A DNA stretch of 64,000 nucleotides from DASSUW01 sp963811895 (lineage in GTDB: Bacteria > Actinomycetota > Thermoleophilia > Solirubrobacterales > Solirubrobacteraceae), in assembly GCA_963811895.1 (NCBI GenBank), contig CAWETE010000010.1, forward strand, positions 310,001 to 374,000. The letters are read 5' to 3'. Each line of letters starts with the position of its first letter. The stretch's first letter is position 1. The position numbers and the translations under genes were made by a program. The notes beneath the pieces were generated by a model, which had not been told where the DNA came from, searched no databases, and saw only the letters and a program-made list of their open reading frames with translations. Below are positions 53,398-61,387 of this stretch, piece after piece.

Positions 53398-54573
53398 ATG
53401 CAGAGCTACAGCAGGTTCGCCCTCGTCGCAGTGTGCGTCGGGGTGATCGCCCTTGCGCTGGCCGGGCCGGCGGCCGCGCACGGCGGAGGCACCATCAGCA
53501 AGCGGCCGTTCGGCAAGGCTCCGGACGGCACCGCGATCGACAACTACACGCTCACCAACAAGCGCGGCATGTCGGTGTCGATCATGACCTGGGGCGGCAC
53601 GATCACCTCGATCAAGGTGCCGGACCGTCGTGGTCGCTTCACCAACGTCACGCTCGGGTTCAACAGCGTCGAGGAGTACACGAGCGACGTCTACAACTCG
53701 AGCAACCCGTACTTCGGGGCGATCATCGGCCGCTACGGCAACCGGATCGCGTTGGGGAGGTTCACGATCGACGGCCAGGTCTTCCAGCTGCCGATCAACA
53801 ACCCGCCCAACAGCCTGCACGGCGGCATCCGAGGCTTCGACCGCCGGGTCTGGAACGCCGACCCGTTCCGCTCGCACGACGGCGTCGGCCTGCGGATGAC
53901 GTACGTCAGCCTGGACGGCGAGGAGGGCTATCCGGGCCGGCTGCCGGTCGAGGTCGTCTACACGCTCGACAACGACAACCAGATCCGGATGGACTACAAG
54001 GCGACCACGAGCAAGGCGACCCACGTCAACCTCACCAACCACGCCTACTTCAACCTCGCGGGCGAGGGCTCGGGCACGATCGAGGACCACGAGCTCCAGC
54101 TCAACGCCGACCGCTACACCCCGGTCGACGCGACGCTGATCCCGACCGGCATGACGCCGCCGGTGGCGGGTACGCCGTTCGACTTCCGTGACTTCCACGC
54201 GATCGGCGACCGGATCCGCGACAACCACGAGCAGCTGGTCTTCGGCCGCGGCTACGACCACAACTTCGTGCTCGCCCGCGGCTCCTCGAAGGGCTTCTTC
54301 ACCGCCGCGCGCCTGCGCGATCCGGGCAGCGGCCGGCAGCTGTCCGTCCTGACCACCGAGCCGGGGATCCAGTTCTACTCGGGCAACTTCCTCGACGGCC
54401 GGCTGTACGGCGCGAGCGGTCGCGCCTACCGCCAGACCGACGGGCTGTGCCTGGAGACCCAGCACTACCCCGACTCGCCGAACAAGCCGCAGTTCCCGTC
54501 GACCCTGCTCCGGCCGGGCCAGACGTACAAGACGTCGACGATCTACGCGTTCTCGACGTTCGGCCACCACTGA
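53398..54573 (+). CDS. galM: Secreted aldose 1-epimerase (mutarotase)
   Basis: Aldose 1-epimerase interconverting alpha and beta sugar anomers, 391 residues. Active-site segments: NNPPNSLHGGIRGFDRRVW (first histidine), HVNLTNHAYFNLAG (catalytic histidine), YDHNFVL and TTEPGIQFYSGN (catalytic glutamate). Unlike most homologues, it has a signal peptide (FALVAVCVGVIALALAGPAAA), so it acts outside the membrane, presenting the anomer that the ABC importer takes up. GAGAGAG precedes ATG 53398. Last gene of the sugar operon; followed by a strong hairpin. Confidence 0.92.
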   Translation: MQSYSRFALVAVCVGVIALALAGPAAAHGGGTISKRPFGKAPDGTAIDNYTLTNKRGMSVSIMTWGGTITSIKVPDRRGRFTNVTLGFNSVEEYTSDVYNSSNPYFGAIIGRYGNRIALGRFTIDGQVFQLPINNPPNSLHGGIRGFDRRVWNADPFRSHDGVGLRMTYVSLDGEEGYPGRLPVEVVYTLDNDNQIRMDYKATTSKATHVNLTNHAYFNLAGEGSGTIEDHELQLNADRYTPVDATLIPTGMTPPVAGTPFDFRDFHAIGDRIRDNHEQLVFGRGYDHNFVLARGSSKGFFTAARLRDPGSGRQLSVLTTEPGIQFYSGNFLDGRLYGASGRAYRQTDGLCLETQHYPDSPNKPQFPSTLLRPGQTYKTSTIYAFSTFGHH

Positions 54574-54580
54574 ACCCCAA

Positions 54581-54648
54581 GGGGGGTCTGACCCCTCTGT
54601 ATCAGCACAGTTCGCAACTGTGCTACCACAGAGGGGTCTGACCCCCCT
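54581..54648. repeat. Nested double hairpin between convergent genes
   Basis: Outer arms GGGGGGTCTGACCCCTCTGT (54581-54600) and its near-perfect complement (54628-54648, one central mismatch) enclose an inner perfect hairpin AGCACAGTT-cgc-AACTGTGCT (54604-54624). Each outer arm also contains the near-palindrome GGGTCTGACCC. It lies directly after galM, and its right end overlaps the stop codon of the convergent gene. It may be a bidirectional terminator or a REP-like mobile element. Confidence 0.8.
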
Positions 54649-55069
54649 AGGTTTCGAGCTTGTGGGCGCCGCGGCGGTGGGTGAGCCCGTCGAGCACGAT
54701 CTCGATCGGCGAGCGCCGGTTCGCGTGCTCGAGCTGCTGGCGGATCGCGCGGATGTCGTCAGCGGTGGTTGACGCCTTCGACGCGGCCGCGGCGGCGCGC
54801 CGGGCGCCGCGCGCGATCGCGCGCGCCCTGCCGCGCCGGCCGATCGGCATGCCCAGCACCTTCGTCGTCCGCATCAGGCCACGGCTCGGTCGCACGCGCG
54901 CGCCGAGCGCCAGGCCGCCGGCGAGCCCGGCCGCGGCGGCGCCGGCCGCGAGCGCGCCGGCGGGCGCGCGGCGTGCAGCGGTGGCGACCGCATCGCCGGC
55001 GTCCTTCGCCTTGGCGACCGCGCCGTTGGCGGGCCCGGTCAGGGTGGGCTGTGATCGTGTGGCAGCCAT
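54647..55069 (-). CDS. Small basic protein with glycine-alanine membrane segment
   Basis: 140 residues, no recognised family. An alanine-rich N-terminus (VAKAKDAGDAVATAARRAPA) leads to a Gly/Ala hydrophobic stretch (LAAGAAAAGLAGGLALGARV, about 40-59) that may enter the membrane, then a very basic segment (GRRGRARAIARGARRAAAAA) and a coiled, charged C-terminus (DDIRAIRQQLEHANRRSPIE). The neighbouring gene encodes a protein with the same AAAAG-x-AGGL segment, so the two look like paralogues. Nucleoid or membrane-curvature roles are possible; nothing is proven. Confidence 0.65.
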   Translation of the reverse strand: MAATRSQPTLTGPANGAVAKAKDAGDAVATAARRAPAGALAAGAAAAGLAGGLALGARVRPSRGLMRTTKVLGMPIGRRGRARAIARGARRAAAAASKASTTADDIRAIRQQLEHANRRSPIEIVLDGLTHRRGAHKLET

Positions 55070-55081
55070 CGACGCGACCTC

Positions 55082-55556
55082 CTAGTCGAGGATCTTGCCG
55101 ATGCGCTCGGCCTGATCCCCGGCCCGCTCGAGGTCCTTGGAGACGTTCTTGGTCGTCTTCGCGAACTGCTTGCTCGCCTGGCCGACCGTCTTGGCAACGG
55201 ACTTCGCGTCGAGCCCCGAGAGCGTCTTGCCGATCGAGCGCGGGACCGTCAGACCGAGCACGGTCTTGCGGCGCGTGCGGCTGCGGAGCACGAGGCCGCC
55301 GGCCACTCCCGCGGCGGCCGCGCCGACCGCGATCGCCGGGCGCTTCGCCGTGTTTGCGACCTGCTTGATCGTCGCGGGGACGCCGTTCGACGACGAGGTC
55401 GCCGTCGCTCGCGTCGTGGCCTTGCGCTTGGCCGGCGCGCGCTTCTTCGCCGGCGCCCTTCCGTTGGACGAACGTGTCGCGCTGTCGCTCTTCCGCGCGG
55501 CGGTGGACCGGCTACTCGAACGCTTCGCAGCGGCTGTTCTGCTTCGTATCGGCCAT
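55082..55556 (-). pseudogene. Histone H1-like basic protein with membrane segment, one frameshift
   Basis: ATG 55556 (MADTKQN) has GGAG four bases upstream, but that frame hits a stop after 14 codons. Shifting by one base near 55535 gives a long basic, disordered region (RSTAARKSDSATRSSNG, then AKKRAPAKRKATTRATA), a Gly/Ala segment AVGAAAAGVAGGLVLRSRTR, and a helical tail with a repeated lysine pattern (SVAKTVGQASKQFAKTTKNV) to 55082. About 157 residues if repaired. The lysine/alanine-rich part resembles H1-like tails of actinobacterial nucleoid proteins. It is paired with the gene at 54647. Confidence 0.6.
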
Positions 55557-55676
55557 GTCTCCTACCTCTCGTTCCGAACACCCTTCCGTGTTCGTCCTAC
55601 CCACACCGCGCTAGCCGTCACGCGATGCGAAGTCCCTGCAATGGGTAGGTCTCGGTGAAAGGGAAGGGAGGCAAGG

Positions 55677-56262
55677 ATGTCCGATACGCCGACGCGCGAC
55701 GCGAAGCTCGTCCAGTTCCTGAACGAGGCCTACGCGAAGGAGAAGCAGCTCGAGATATCGCTCGAGTCCCATGCGGACATGACGACGCGGGACGACTACG
55801 CCAAGCGGCTCAAGGACCACCTGAAGGAGACGAAGTCGCACGCGACGCAACTCGCTCGCCGCATCAAGCAGCTCGGCGGGAGCGCCGAGACGGTCTCCGT
55901 ACCGGGACCCGAAGGGCTCGGTCGCATGGCGGAGAGCGTTTCCGAGACGCTCGGCAAGGCGAAGGCCGCCGCCCAAGGCTCCGTTGCAGGCGATCCGCGG
56001 GGCCGGTGAGCAGGAGAAGATGCTCCACAACGCGCGCATCGAGTACGAGGACGAGGCGCACGAGATCGCCACGTACCTGGTCATCGAGTCGCTGGCGACT
56101 GCGGTCGGGGACAAGGAGACCGCGAAGCTCGCGCGCGGCATCCTGCGCGACGAGGAGCGCATGCAGAAGTTCCTCACCGACCTGCTGCCGGAGCTCACGG
56201 TCAACGTCGCGCACGACGAGATCCCGATCTCGGAGATCGAGGCGCCCGCCGCGAAGCGTTGA
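55677..56262 (+). pseudogene. Ferritin-like DUF892 (YciE/YciF-type) protein, one frameshift
   Basis: Four-helix ferritin-like protein of about 194 residues if joined. The first frame (from ATG 55677) has KLVQFLNEAYAKEKQLEISL and ETKSHATQLARRIKQLGGSA. After a shift near 55985 the second continues LQAIRGAGEQEKMLHNARIE, DEAHEIATYLVIESLATAVG and DEERMQKFLTDLLPELTV. Conserved E-x-x-H-type positions suggest a di-metal site, as in stress-induced relatives. GAAGGGAGG precedes the start. Divergent from the H1-like gene, with which it may be stress-regulated. Confidence 0.75.
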
Positions 56263-56273
56263 GCGAGTAACTT

Positions 56274-56293
56274 TACCGTCTGGACGGTATAGT
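56274..56293 (+). promoter_or_regulatory. TetR-type operator overlapping the SMR transporter -10
   Basis: TACCGTC-tg-GACGGTA (56274-56289) is a perfect 7-bp inverted repeat. It overlaps the -10 element TATAGT (56288-56293), which lies 10 bases before ATG 56304. The downstream gene pair encodes a transporter and a TetR, the classic arrangement of a self-regulated efflux operon. Confidence 0.65.
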
Positions 56294-56303
56294 TATGGGC
56301 ATC

Positions 56304-56627
56304 ATGCCCGTCGCCCTCCTCCTCTCCTTCGCCATCGTCACCGAAGTCGCCGGCACCGTCGCCCTGCGCTACTCGGAGGGCTTCACCCGGCTGGTGCCGA
56401 GCGCCTTCGTCGTGCTCGGCTACGGCATCTCGTTCTGGTTGCTGGCCCTGGTGCTGCGAGACCTGTCGGTCGGCACGACGTACGCCGTGTGGTCGGCGGC
56501 CGGGACGGCGCTGATCGCCGTCGTCGGGGTGTTCGCCTTCGGCGAGCCGGCCACGGCGTTGAAGCTCGCGAGCCTCGCCCTCATCATCATCGGGGTCGTG
56601 GGGCTCAACATGGCCGGCAGTCACTAG
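56304..56627 (+). CDS. Small multidrug resistance (SMR) family transporter
   Basis: Four-helix proton-coupled exporter of the EmrE/SugE family, 107 residues. With ATG 56304 the essential glutamate falls at E14 (FAIVTEVAGTVALRYS), as in EmrE. Other landmarks: GYGISFWLLALVLRDLSVGT and AYAVW-like TYAVWSAAGTALIAVVGVF, FGEPATALKLASLALIIIGV. The upstream ATG at 56295 would start before the expected transcription start and is rejected. Exports cationic drugs or guanidinium-like compounds. Its stop overlaps the tetR GTG (TAGTG). Confidence 0.9.
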   Translation: MPVALLLSFAIVTEVAGTVALRYSEGFTRLVPSAFVVLGYGISFWLLALVLRDLSVGTTYAVWSAAGTALIAVVGVFAFGEPATALKLASLALIIIGVVGLNMAGSH

Positions 56628-57124
56628 TGGCGCGCGACACGCGCGCGAAGCTGCTCGACGCGGCAAGCGCCGTGATCCGGCGCGACGGGCCGCAGGCGCT
56701 GACGCTCGACGCCGTGGCCGCCGAGGCCGGCGTCTCCAAGGGCGGGCTGCTGTACCACTTCGCCTCCAAGCGCGACCTGCTGGACGCGGTCGTCCGGCGC
56801 TGGCTCGACGAGTTCCAGGACGACATCGACGCGGCCGGGCCCGGGTTCCTGGCCGGCTACGTGCGCGCCTCCGACGGCGCCAAGGCGGAGGAGGCGGGGC
56901 TGCTGGCGGCGCTGGTCGCCGACCCCGAGGTGCTGGCCGTGGTGCGCGAGCGCTACGCGACGTGGCAGGATCGCGTCGTCACGGAAGGTGGCGACCCCGT
57001 GGAGGCCACGGTGGCCAGGCTGGCCGCCGACGGGCTGTGGCTCGCGGACCTGCTCGGGATGGCCCCGCCCGAGGGCGAGCTGCGCGCCCGCGTATTGGCG
57101 CGCCTGCTCGAACTATGCGATTGA
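56627..57124 (+). CDS. TetR-family regulator of the SMR transporter
   Basis: 165 residues. N-terminal helix-turn-helix (KLLDAASAVIRRDGPQALTL, EAGVSKGGLLYHFASKRDLL) and a C-terminal domain with a TetR-C-like ligand pocket (GLLAALVADPEVLAVVRERY). Begins with GTG overlapping the transporter stop, so expression is coupled. Likely binds the palindrome at 56274 and is released by a transported compound. The stop codon overlaps the start of another inverted repeat (57121-57136). Confidence 0.9.
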   Translation: MARDTRAKLLDAASAVIRRDGPQALTLDAVAAEAGVSKGGLLYHFASKRDLLDAVVRRWLDEFQDDIDAAGPGFLAGYVRASDGAKAEEAGLLAALVADPEVLAVVRERYATWQDRVVTEGGDPVEATVARLAADGLWLADLLGMAPPEGELRARVLARLLELCD

Positions 57125-57136
57125 CTCGTCAGTCAA
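57121..57136. promoter_or_regulatory. Inverted repeat upstream of the etf operon
   Basis: TTGACT-cgtc-AGTCAA is a perfect 6-bp inverted repeat whose left arm could also serve as a -35, with TAGCAT (57142-57147) as a possible -10 at the short spacing of 15. An operator for a fatty-acid-metabolism TetR-type regulator is a reasonable reading. It shares AGTC/GACT half-sites with the operator at 13825. Confidence 0.45.
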
Positions 57137-57182
57137 CGAGGTAGCATCAGGACCGTCGGTTTCGATCAAGAGGTGACCTGAG

Positions 57183-57977
57183 TTGAAGATTTGCGTCTTG
57201 GTGAAGGAGGTGCCGGACGCCGCCGTCGAGAAGCGGATCAACCCCTCGACGGGGCGGCTGGACCGGAACGGGGAGAAGAACCTGAACCCGTTCGACACGC
57301 ACGCCATCGAGGCGGCGATGCAGCTCAAGGAGGGCGGGGCGATGGACGTCGACGAGGTCGTCGCCGTCACCATGGGCCCGACCACGTCCGAGCGCGCCCT
57401 GCGCAAGGCCGTGTCGCTCGGCGCCGACCGCGCCGTCCAGCTGACCGACGACGCCCTCGCCGGCTCCGACGTCAACGGCACCGGCTACGCGCTGGCCAAG
57501 GTGCTCGAGTCCGAGTCGCCCGACCTGGTCCTGCTCGGCCAGCAGTCCGACGACGGCGAGTGCTACACGATCGGCGCCGTGGTGGCCGACCACCTGCAGA
57601 TGCCCTCGCTCACGCAGGTCATCAAGATCGACGTCGAGGACGGCAAGCTGCGCTGCGAGCGCCAGGCCGAGTACGGCTACGACACCGTTCTCGTCGAGCT
57701 TCCCGCCGTGATCAGCGTCGGCGACGCGATCAACGAGCCGCGCTACCCGTCGCTGAAGGCGATCATGGGCGCCAAGAAGAAGCCGCTCGACACCAAGTCG
57801 GTGGGCGACGCCGGCGTCGAGGCCGACCGCGTCGGCTACGAGAACGCCCGCGCCCACTGCAGCGACTTCGCCGCCCCGCCGGCCAAGGAGGCCGGCAAGA
57901 TCATCGAGGACGAGGACACCGCCGAGACGGTCGAGCAGATCGTCGCCTGGCTCGACGAGAGGAAGCTCCTGTCATGA
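57183..57977 (+). CDS. etfB: Electron transfer flavoprotein, beta subunit
   Basis: AMP-binding subunit of ETF, 264 residues. MKICVLVKEVPDAAVEKRIN at the start, DVDEVVAVTMGPTTSERALR, LLGQQSDDGECYTIGAVVAD and LPAVISVGDAINEPRYPSLK are the family signature regions. Start TTG 57183 is preceded by AGAGGTGA. With etfA it accepts electrons from acyl-CoA dehydrogenases such as that at 5681. Overlaps etfA by four bases. Confidence 0.95.
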   Translation: MKICVLVKEVPDAAVEKRINPSTGRLDRNGEKNLNPFDTHAIEAAMQLKEGGAMDVDEVVAVTMGPTTSERALRKAVSLGADRAVQLTDDALAGSDVNGTGYALAKVLESESPDLVLLGQQSDDGECYTIGAVVADHLQMPSLTQVIKIDVEDGKLRCERQAEYGYDTVLVELPAVISVGDAINEPRYPSLKAIMGAKKKPLDTKSVGDAGVEADRVGYENARAHCSDFAAPPAKEAGKIIEDEDTAETVEQIVAWLDERKLLS

Positions 57978-58945
57978 GCGGGATCCTGGTCTACGCGCTC
58001 CACTACGAGGGCGCCTTCAACAAGAACTCGCTCGGCGCCGTCTCCGAGGGTGCTCGCCTGGCCTCCGAGCTCGGGACCGAATGTCACGCGATCGTGGTCG
58101 GCGAGGGCGTCGCCGACGACCTCGCGGGCCAGCTGGGCAACTACGGCGCGAGCAAGGTCTTCCGCGTCGAAGGTCCCGAGGGCCTCGCCCAGCCGGTGGT
58201 CGACGCCATGGCCAAGGTGGCCAACGACAACGGGCACGAGTACCTCCTGTTCGGCGGCGGCCTGCTCGGCTTCGAGATCGGCGCCGGCCTCGCCGCGCGG
58301 CTGGACGCCGGCGTGGTCATGGAGGTCACCGAGGTCGAGGCGCGGGACGGCAAGCTCGTCGCCAAGCGCCCGATCCTCAAGGACTCGCAGGTCTCCGACG
58401 TGCACTACCGCTCGAAGGTCGGCGTGATCATCGGCCGCCTGAACGCGTTCGAGGCGAAGGAGACCGGCGGCAGCGCGACCGTCGAGGACGTCGATGTCGA
58501 GTTCCAGGCGCACAGCCTCAAGGCGTCCATGGTCAATCGCGGCGAGCAGCGCGGCGGCGACGTCAACATCGAGGACGCCAAGGTCCTCGTGGCCGGCGGC
58601 CGCGGCCTCGGCAAGGCCGAGGGCTTCGAGCAGCTCGAGGAGCTGGCCAACGCGCTCGGCGGCGCCGTCGCCGCCACGCGCGCGGTGGTCGACGCCGGCT
58701 GGTTCCCGTACGCGGGCCAGATCGGCCAGACCGGCAAGACGGTGGCGCCGAAGCTCTACCTGGCGGCCGGCATCTCCGGCGCGATCCAGCACAAGGTCGG
58801 GATGCAGAGCTCGGAGAACATCGTGGCGATCAACAAGGACTCGAACGCCCCGATCTTCGAGTTCTCCGACCTCGGCATCGTGGGCGACCTCAACAAGATC
58901 GTCCCCAAGCTCACCGAGGCCGTGAAGGCGAAGAAGAACGGCTGA
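57974..58945 (+). CDS. etfA: Electron transfer flavoprotein, alpha subunit
   Basis: FAD-binding subunit of ETF, 323 residues. The C-terminal FAD domain shows VAGGRGLGKAEGFEQLEELA, IGQTGKTVAPKLYLAAGISG, QHKVGMQSSENIVAINKDSN and FSDLGIVGDLNKIVP; the N-terminal part is the alpha/beta domain pairing with EtfB. ATG 57974 overlaps the etfB stop. The 3' end overlaps the ETF:quinone oxidoreductase start (TGATG). Confidence 0.95.
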   Translation: MSGILVYALHYEGAFNKNSLGAVSEGARLASELGTECHAIVVGEGVADDLAGQLGNYGASKVFRVEGPEGLAQPVVDAMAKVANDNGHEYLLFGGGLLGFEIGAGLAARLDAGVVMEVTEVEARDGKLVAKRPILKDSQVSDVHYRSKVGVIIGRLNAFEAKETGGSATVEDVDVEFQAHSLKASMVNRGEQRGGDVNIEDAKVLVAGGRGLGKAEGFEQLEELANALGGAVAATRAVVDAGWFPYAGQIGQTGKTVAPKLYLAAGISGAIQHKVGMQSSENIVAINKDSNAPIFEFSDLGIVGDLNKIVPKLTEAVKAKKNG

Positions 58946-60639
58946 TGGCTGCTCCCAGCGAGTACCCGCCGCCCGTCGACTCGGCGGCCGAGTTCATCGG
59001 TCCGCCCACCGACCCCGAGGACGAGCGGATCGAGGTCGGCGTCGCGATCGTGGGCGGCGGGCAGGCGGGGCTCGCCTGCGCCATCCGGCTGCTGCAGCTG
59101 CTCGAGGACGACCCGGAGCTGACCGAGAAGCTCGGCGAGGTCCCGGTGGCCGTGATCGAGAAGGGCAAGGTGGCCGGCGCGCACCAGCTCTCCGGCGCGG
59201 TCATGAACCCGTCGGCGATCAAGGACCTGTTCCCCGACGACGACTCGTGGCCGACCTACGGCCCGGTCGAGGGCGAGACGGTCTACTTCATGCTCAACCG
59301 CAAGCGCGCGGTCCCGCTCAAGCCGACGCCGCCGCCGTTCCGCAACCACGGCAACCACGTGGTGGCGCTGGCCGAGCTCAACCGCTGGCTGGCCGAGAAG
59401 GCCGAGGAGGCGGGCGCCTACATCCTCACCGAGACCACCGGCCACAAGCTGCTGGTCGACGACGGCGTGGTGCGCGGGGTGCGGACGGGCGACAAGGGCC
59501 GCGACAAGGACGGCGGCGAGAAGTCCAACTTCGAGCCGGGATCCGACGTCGTGGCGAAGGCCACCGTGCTCGCCGAGGGCTGCTGGGGCCACCTGGCCGG
59601 CGCGGCCCTGAAGGGCCTCGACCTCGCGGCCAAGGATCCGCAGGTGTGGGCGCTCGGGGTCAAGGAGGTGTGGGAGGTCGAGGAGCCCTTCCAGAAGGTC
59701 GTCCACACGCTCGGCTGGCCGCTGCGCCCCGGCGGCAAGTGGAAGGAGTTCGGCGGCTCCTGGATCTACGGCATGAACCGCGAGGGCGAGAAGCCCAAGG
59801 TCTCGATCGGGTTCGTGGTCGGGCTCGACCACACCGACGCGCGGCTCTCGGTCCACGACGTCCTGCAGGAGTTCAAGCTGCACCCGCTCGTGCGCAAGAT
59901 CCTCGAGGGCGGCAAGCGCGTCGCCTGGGGCGCCAAGGCGATCCCCGAGGGCGGCTACTGGGCGATGCCCAAGCTGCACGCGCCCGGCATGGTCATCTGC
60001 GGCGACTCCGGCGGCATGGTCAACGTGCCGCGGCTGAAGGGCATCCACTACGCGATCCGCTCCGGGATGCTCGCCGCCGAGACGATCTACCGCCAGCTCA
60101 AGGCCGGCTCGACCGACTTCTCGGCCTACGAGGACGCCGTCCACGACTCCGAGATCGGCACCGACCTGTGGCAGTCGCGCAACATGAAGCAGCCGTTCGG
60201 CAAGGGCCTGGTGATCGGGGGCGCCATCACCAACGCGATGGTCGTCACCAAGGGCCGCTTCCCGGGCGGGCACTGGGCGACGCACCGCGACGCCGACAGC
60301 CCGGTCGAGCCGTCGGACCGTGACAAGCGCTATCCGAAGCCGGACGGCAAGTACACGTTCGACAAGCTCTCCGGCGTCTTCCTGACCGGCAACGCGACGC
60401 GCGACGACGCGCCGAGCCACATCCGGATCCAGAAGCGCGTGCCGCGCGAGATCGCCGAGGCGTGGGCGTACATGTGCCCGGCCGGGGTGTACGAGATCCC
60501 CGAGGACGCGCCGGAGAACGGACACGTCGACCTGACCGTGAACCCCTCGAACTGCGTGCAGTGCGGGGCGATCACGGCCAAGGGCGGGCGGCTCACTCCC
60601 CCCGAAGGAGGGGATGGGCCCATGTATCAGGTGACGTAG
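58945..60639 (+). CDS. Electron-transferring-flavoprotein:quinone oxidoreductase with altered Fe-S motif
   Basis: Membrane-associated flavoprotein that passes electrons from reduced ETF to menaquinone/ubiquinone, 564 residues. Rossmann FAD motif VAIVGGGQAGLACAIRLLQ near residue 33; family segments GAHQLSGAVMNP, GDSGGMVNVPRLKGIHYAIR and HWATHRD follow. The C-terminal ferredoxin-like part has C511 (YMCPAGVY), C537 and C540 (NCVQCG), but the position of the fourth cluster cysteine is I543, so a complete four-cysteine 4Fe-4S site is not present. Last gene of the etf operon. Confidence 0.92.
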   Translation: MAAPSEYPPPVDSAAEFIGPPTDPEDERIEVGVAIVGGGQAGLACAIRLLQLLEDDPELTEKLGEVPVAVIEKGKVAGAHQLSGAVMNPSAIKDLFPDDDSWPTYGPVEGETVYFMLNRKRAVPLKPTPPPFRNHGNHVVALAELNRWLAEKAEEAGAYILTETTGHKLLVDDGVVRGVRTGDKGRDKDGGEKSNFEPGSDVVAKATVLAEGCWGHLAGAALKGLDLAAKDPQVWALGVKEVWEVEEPFQKVVHTLGWPLRPGGKWKEFGGSWIYGMNREGEKPKVSIGFVVGLDHTDARLSVHDVLQEFKLHPLVRKILEGGKRVAWGAKAIPEGGYWAMPKLHAPGMVICGDSGGMVNVPRLKGIHYAIRSGMLAAETIYRQLKAGSTDFSAYEDAVHDSEIGTDLWQSRNMKQPFGKGLVIGGAITNAMVVTKGRFPGGHWATHRDADSPVEPSDRDKRYPKPDGKYTFDKLSGVFLTGNATRDDAPSHIRIQKRVPREIAEAWAYMCPAGVYEIPEDAPENGHVDLTVNPSNCVQCGAITAKGGRLTPPEGGDGPMYQVT

Positions 60640-60676
60640 CGAAACTCGGGCGGGTTTGCGGCGTTATGGGGATCCC

Positions 60677-61387
60677 ATGCTTCGTACGGGACTCATCGCC
60701 GCACTCGCTCTGCTGCTCCTGCCCGCCTCCGCATCCGCGGCGGCCGCCGGCGCGGCATCCGTGACGCTGACCGGCTGCACGCCCAAGGAGCGGACGGCGG
60801 CGTTCGAGGCGCGGATGGACCAGATCTCCGGCGCGGAGCGCATGAAGCTGCGCTACTCGCTCGAGGCGCGCAAGCCCAAGCGCGCGTGGCACCGCGTGGC
60901 CGCGCCCGAGCTGGGCGGCTGGCGCGCCGCCTCCACCGAGACGACGCGCTTCATCTCCGAGCGGCGCGTGACCCAGCTCACCGGCCCGACGTACTACCGC
61001 GCGCTGGTGCGCTTCCGCTGGATCGACGAGGACGGCGACGTGATCGCCCGCGCCCGGTCGCGCACGCACGCCTGCTGGCAGCCCGACCACCGTCCCAACC
61101 TCAAGCTGCGCGAGCTCTCGTTCGAGGGCAAGGGCTCCTACGTCGCGCTGGTCGCCAACACCGGCCTCAGCCCGACCGCCGACTTCGACCTGGAGATCAC
61201 CGGCCTGCCGCCGATCGTCGTCCCCGAGCTCGCCCCCGGCGAGGAGCGGCTGATCGAGGCCGCCGGGCCCGAGTGCGAGCCGGGCACGCCGGTGACCGCC
61301 ACGGCCGATCCGCTCGACCTGATCGACGAGCGCAACGAGCGCGACAACGCGGTCACGCGCCGCTGCCCGTCCGCTCGAGCCAGCTGA
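60677..61387 (+). CDS. Secreted protein of unknown function with CARDB-like region
   Basis: 236 residues. Signal peptide MLRTGLIAALALLLLPASASA. A mid-region beta domain (RMKLRYSLEARKPKRAWHRV, YYRALVRFRWIDEDGDVIAR) is followed by a C-terminal part typical of CARDB adhesion-like domains (YVALVANTGLSPTADFDLEI, LIDERNERDNAVTRR). Four cysteines could form two disulfides. No enzymatic motif. GGGGA precedes ATG 60677. The end overlaps the convergent hydrolase by 35 bases. Confidence 0.72.
   Translation: MLRTGLIAALALLLLPASASAAAAGAASVTLTGCTPKERTAAFEARMDQISGAERMKLRYSLEARKPKRAWHRVAAPELGGWRAASTETTRFISERRVTQLTGPTYYRALVRFRWIDEDGDVIARARSRTHACWQPDHRPNLKLRELSFEGKGSYVALVANTGLSPTADFDLEITGLPPIVVPELAPGEERLIEAAGPECEPGTPVTATADPLDLIDERNERDNAVTRRCPSARAS

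Noticed and set aside
56295..56303. ATG 56295 as SMR start
   Set aside because: It would begin only one base after the -10 element and shifts the essential glutamate from position 14 to 17.
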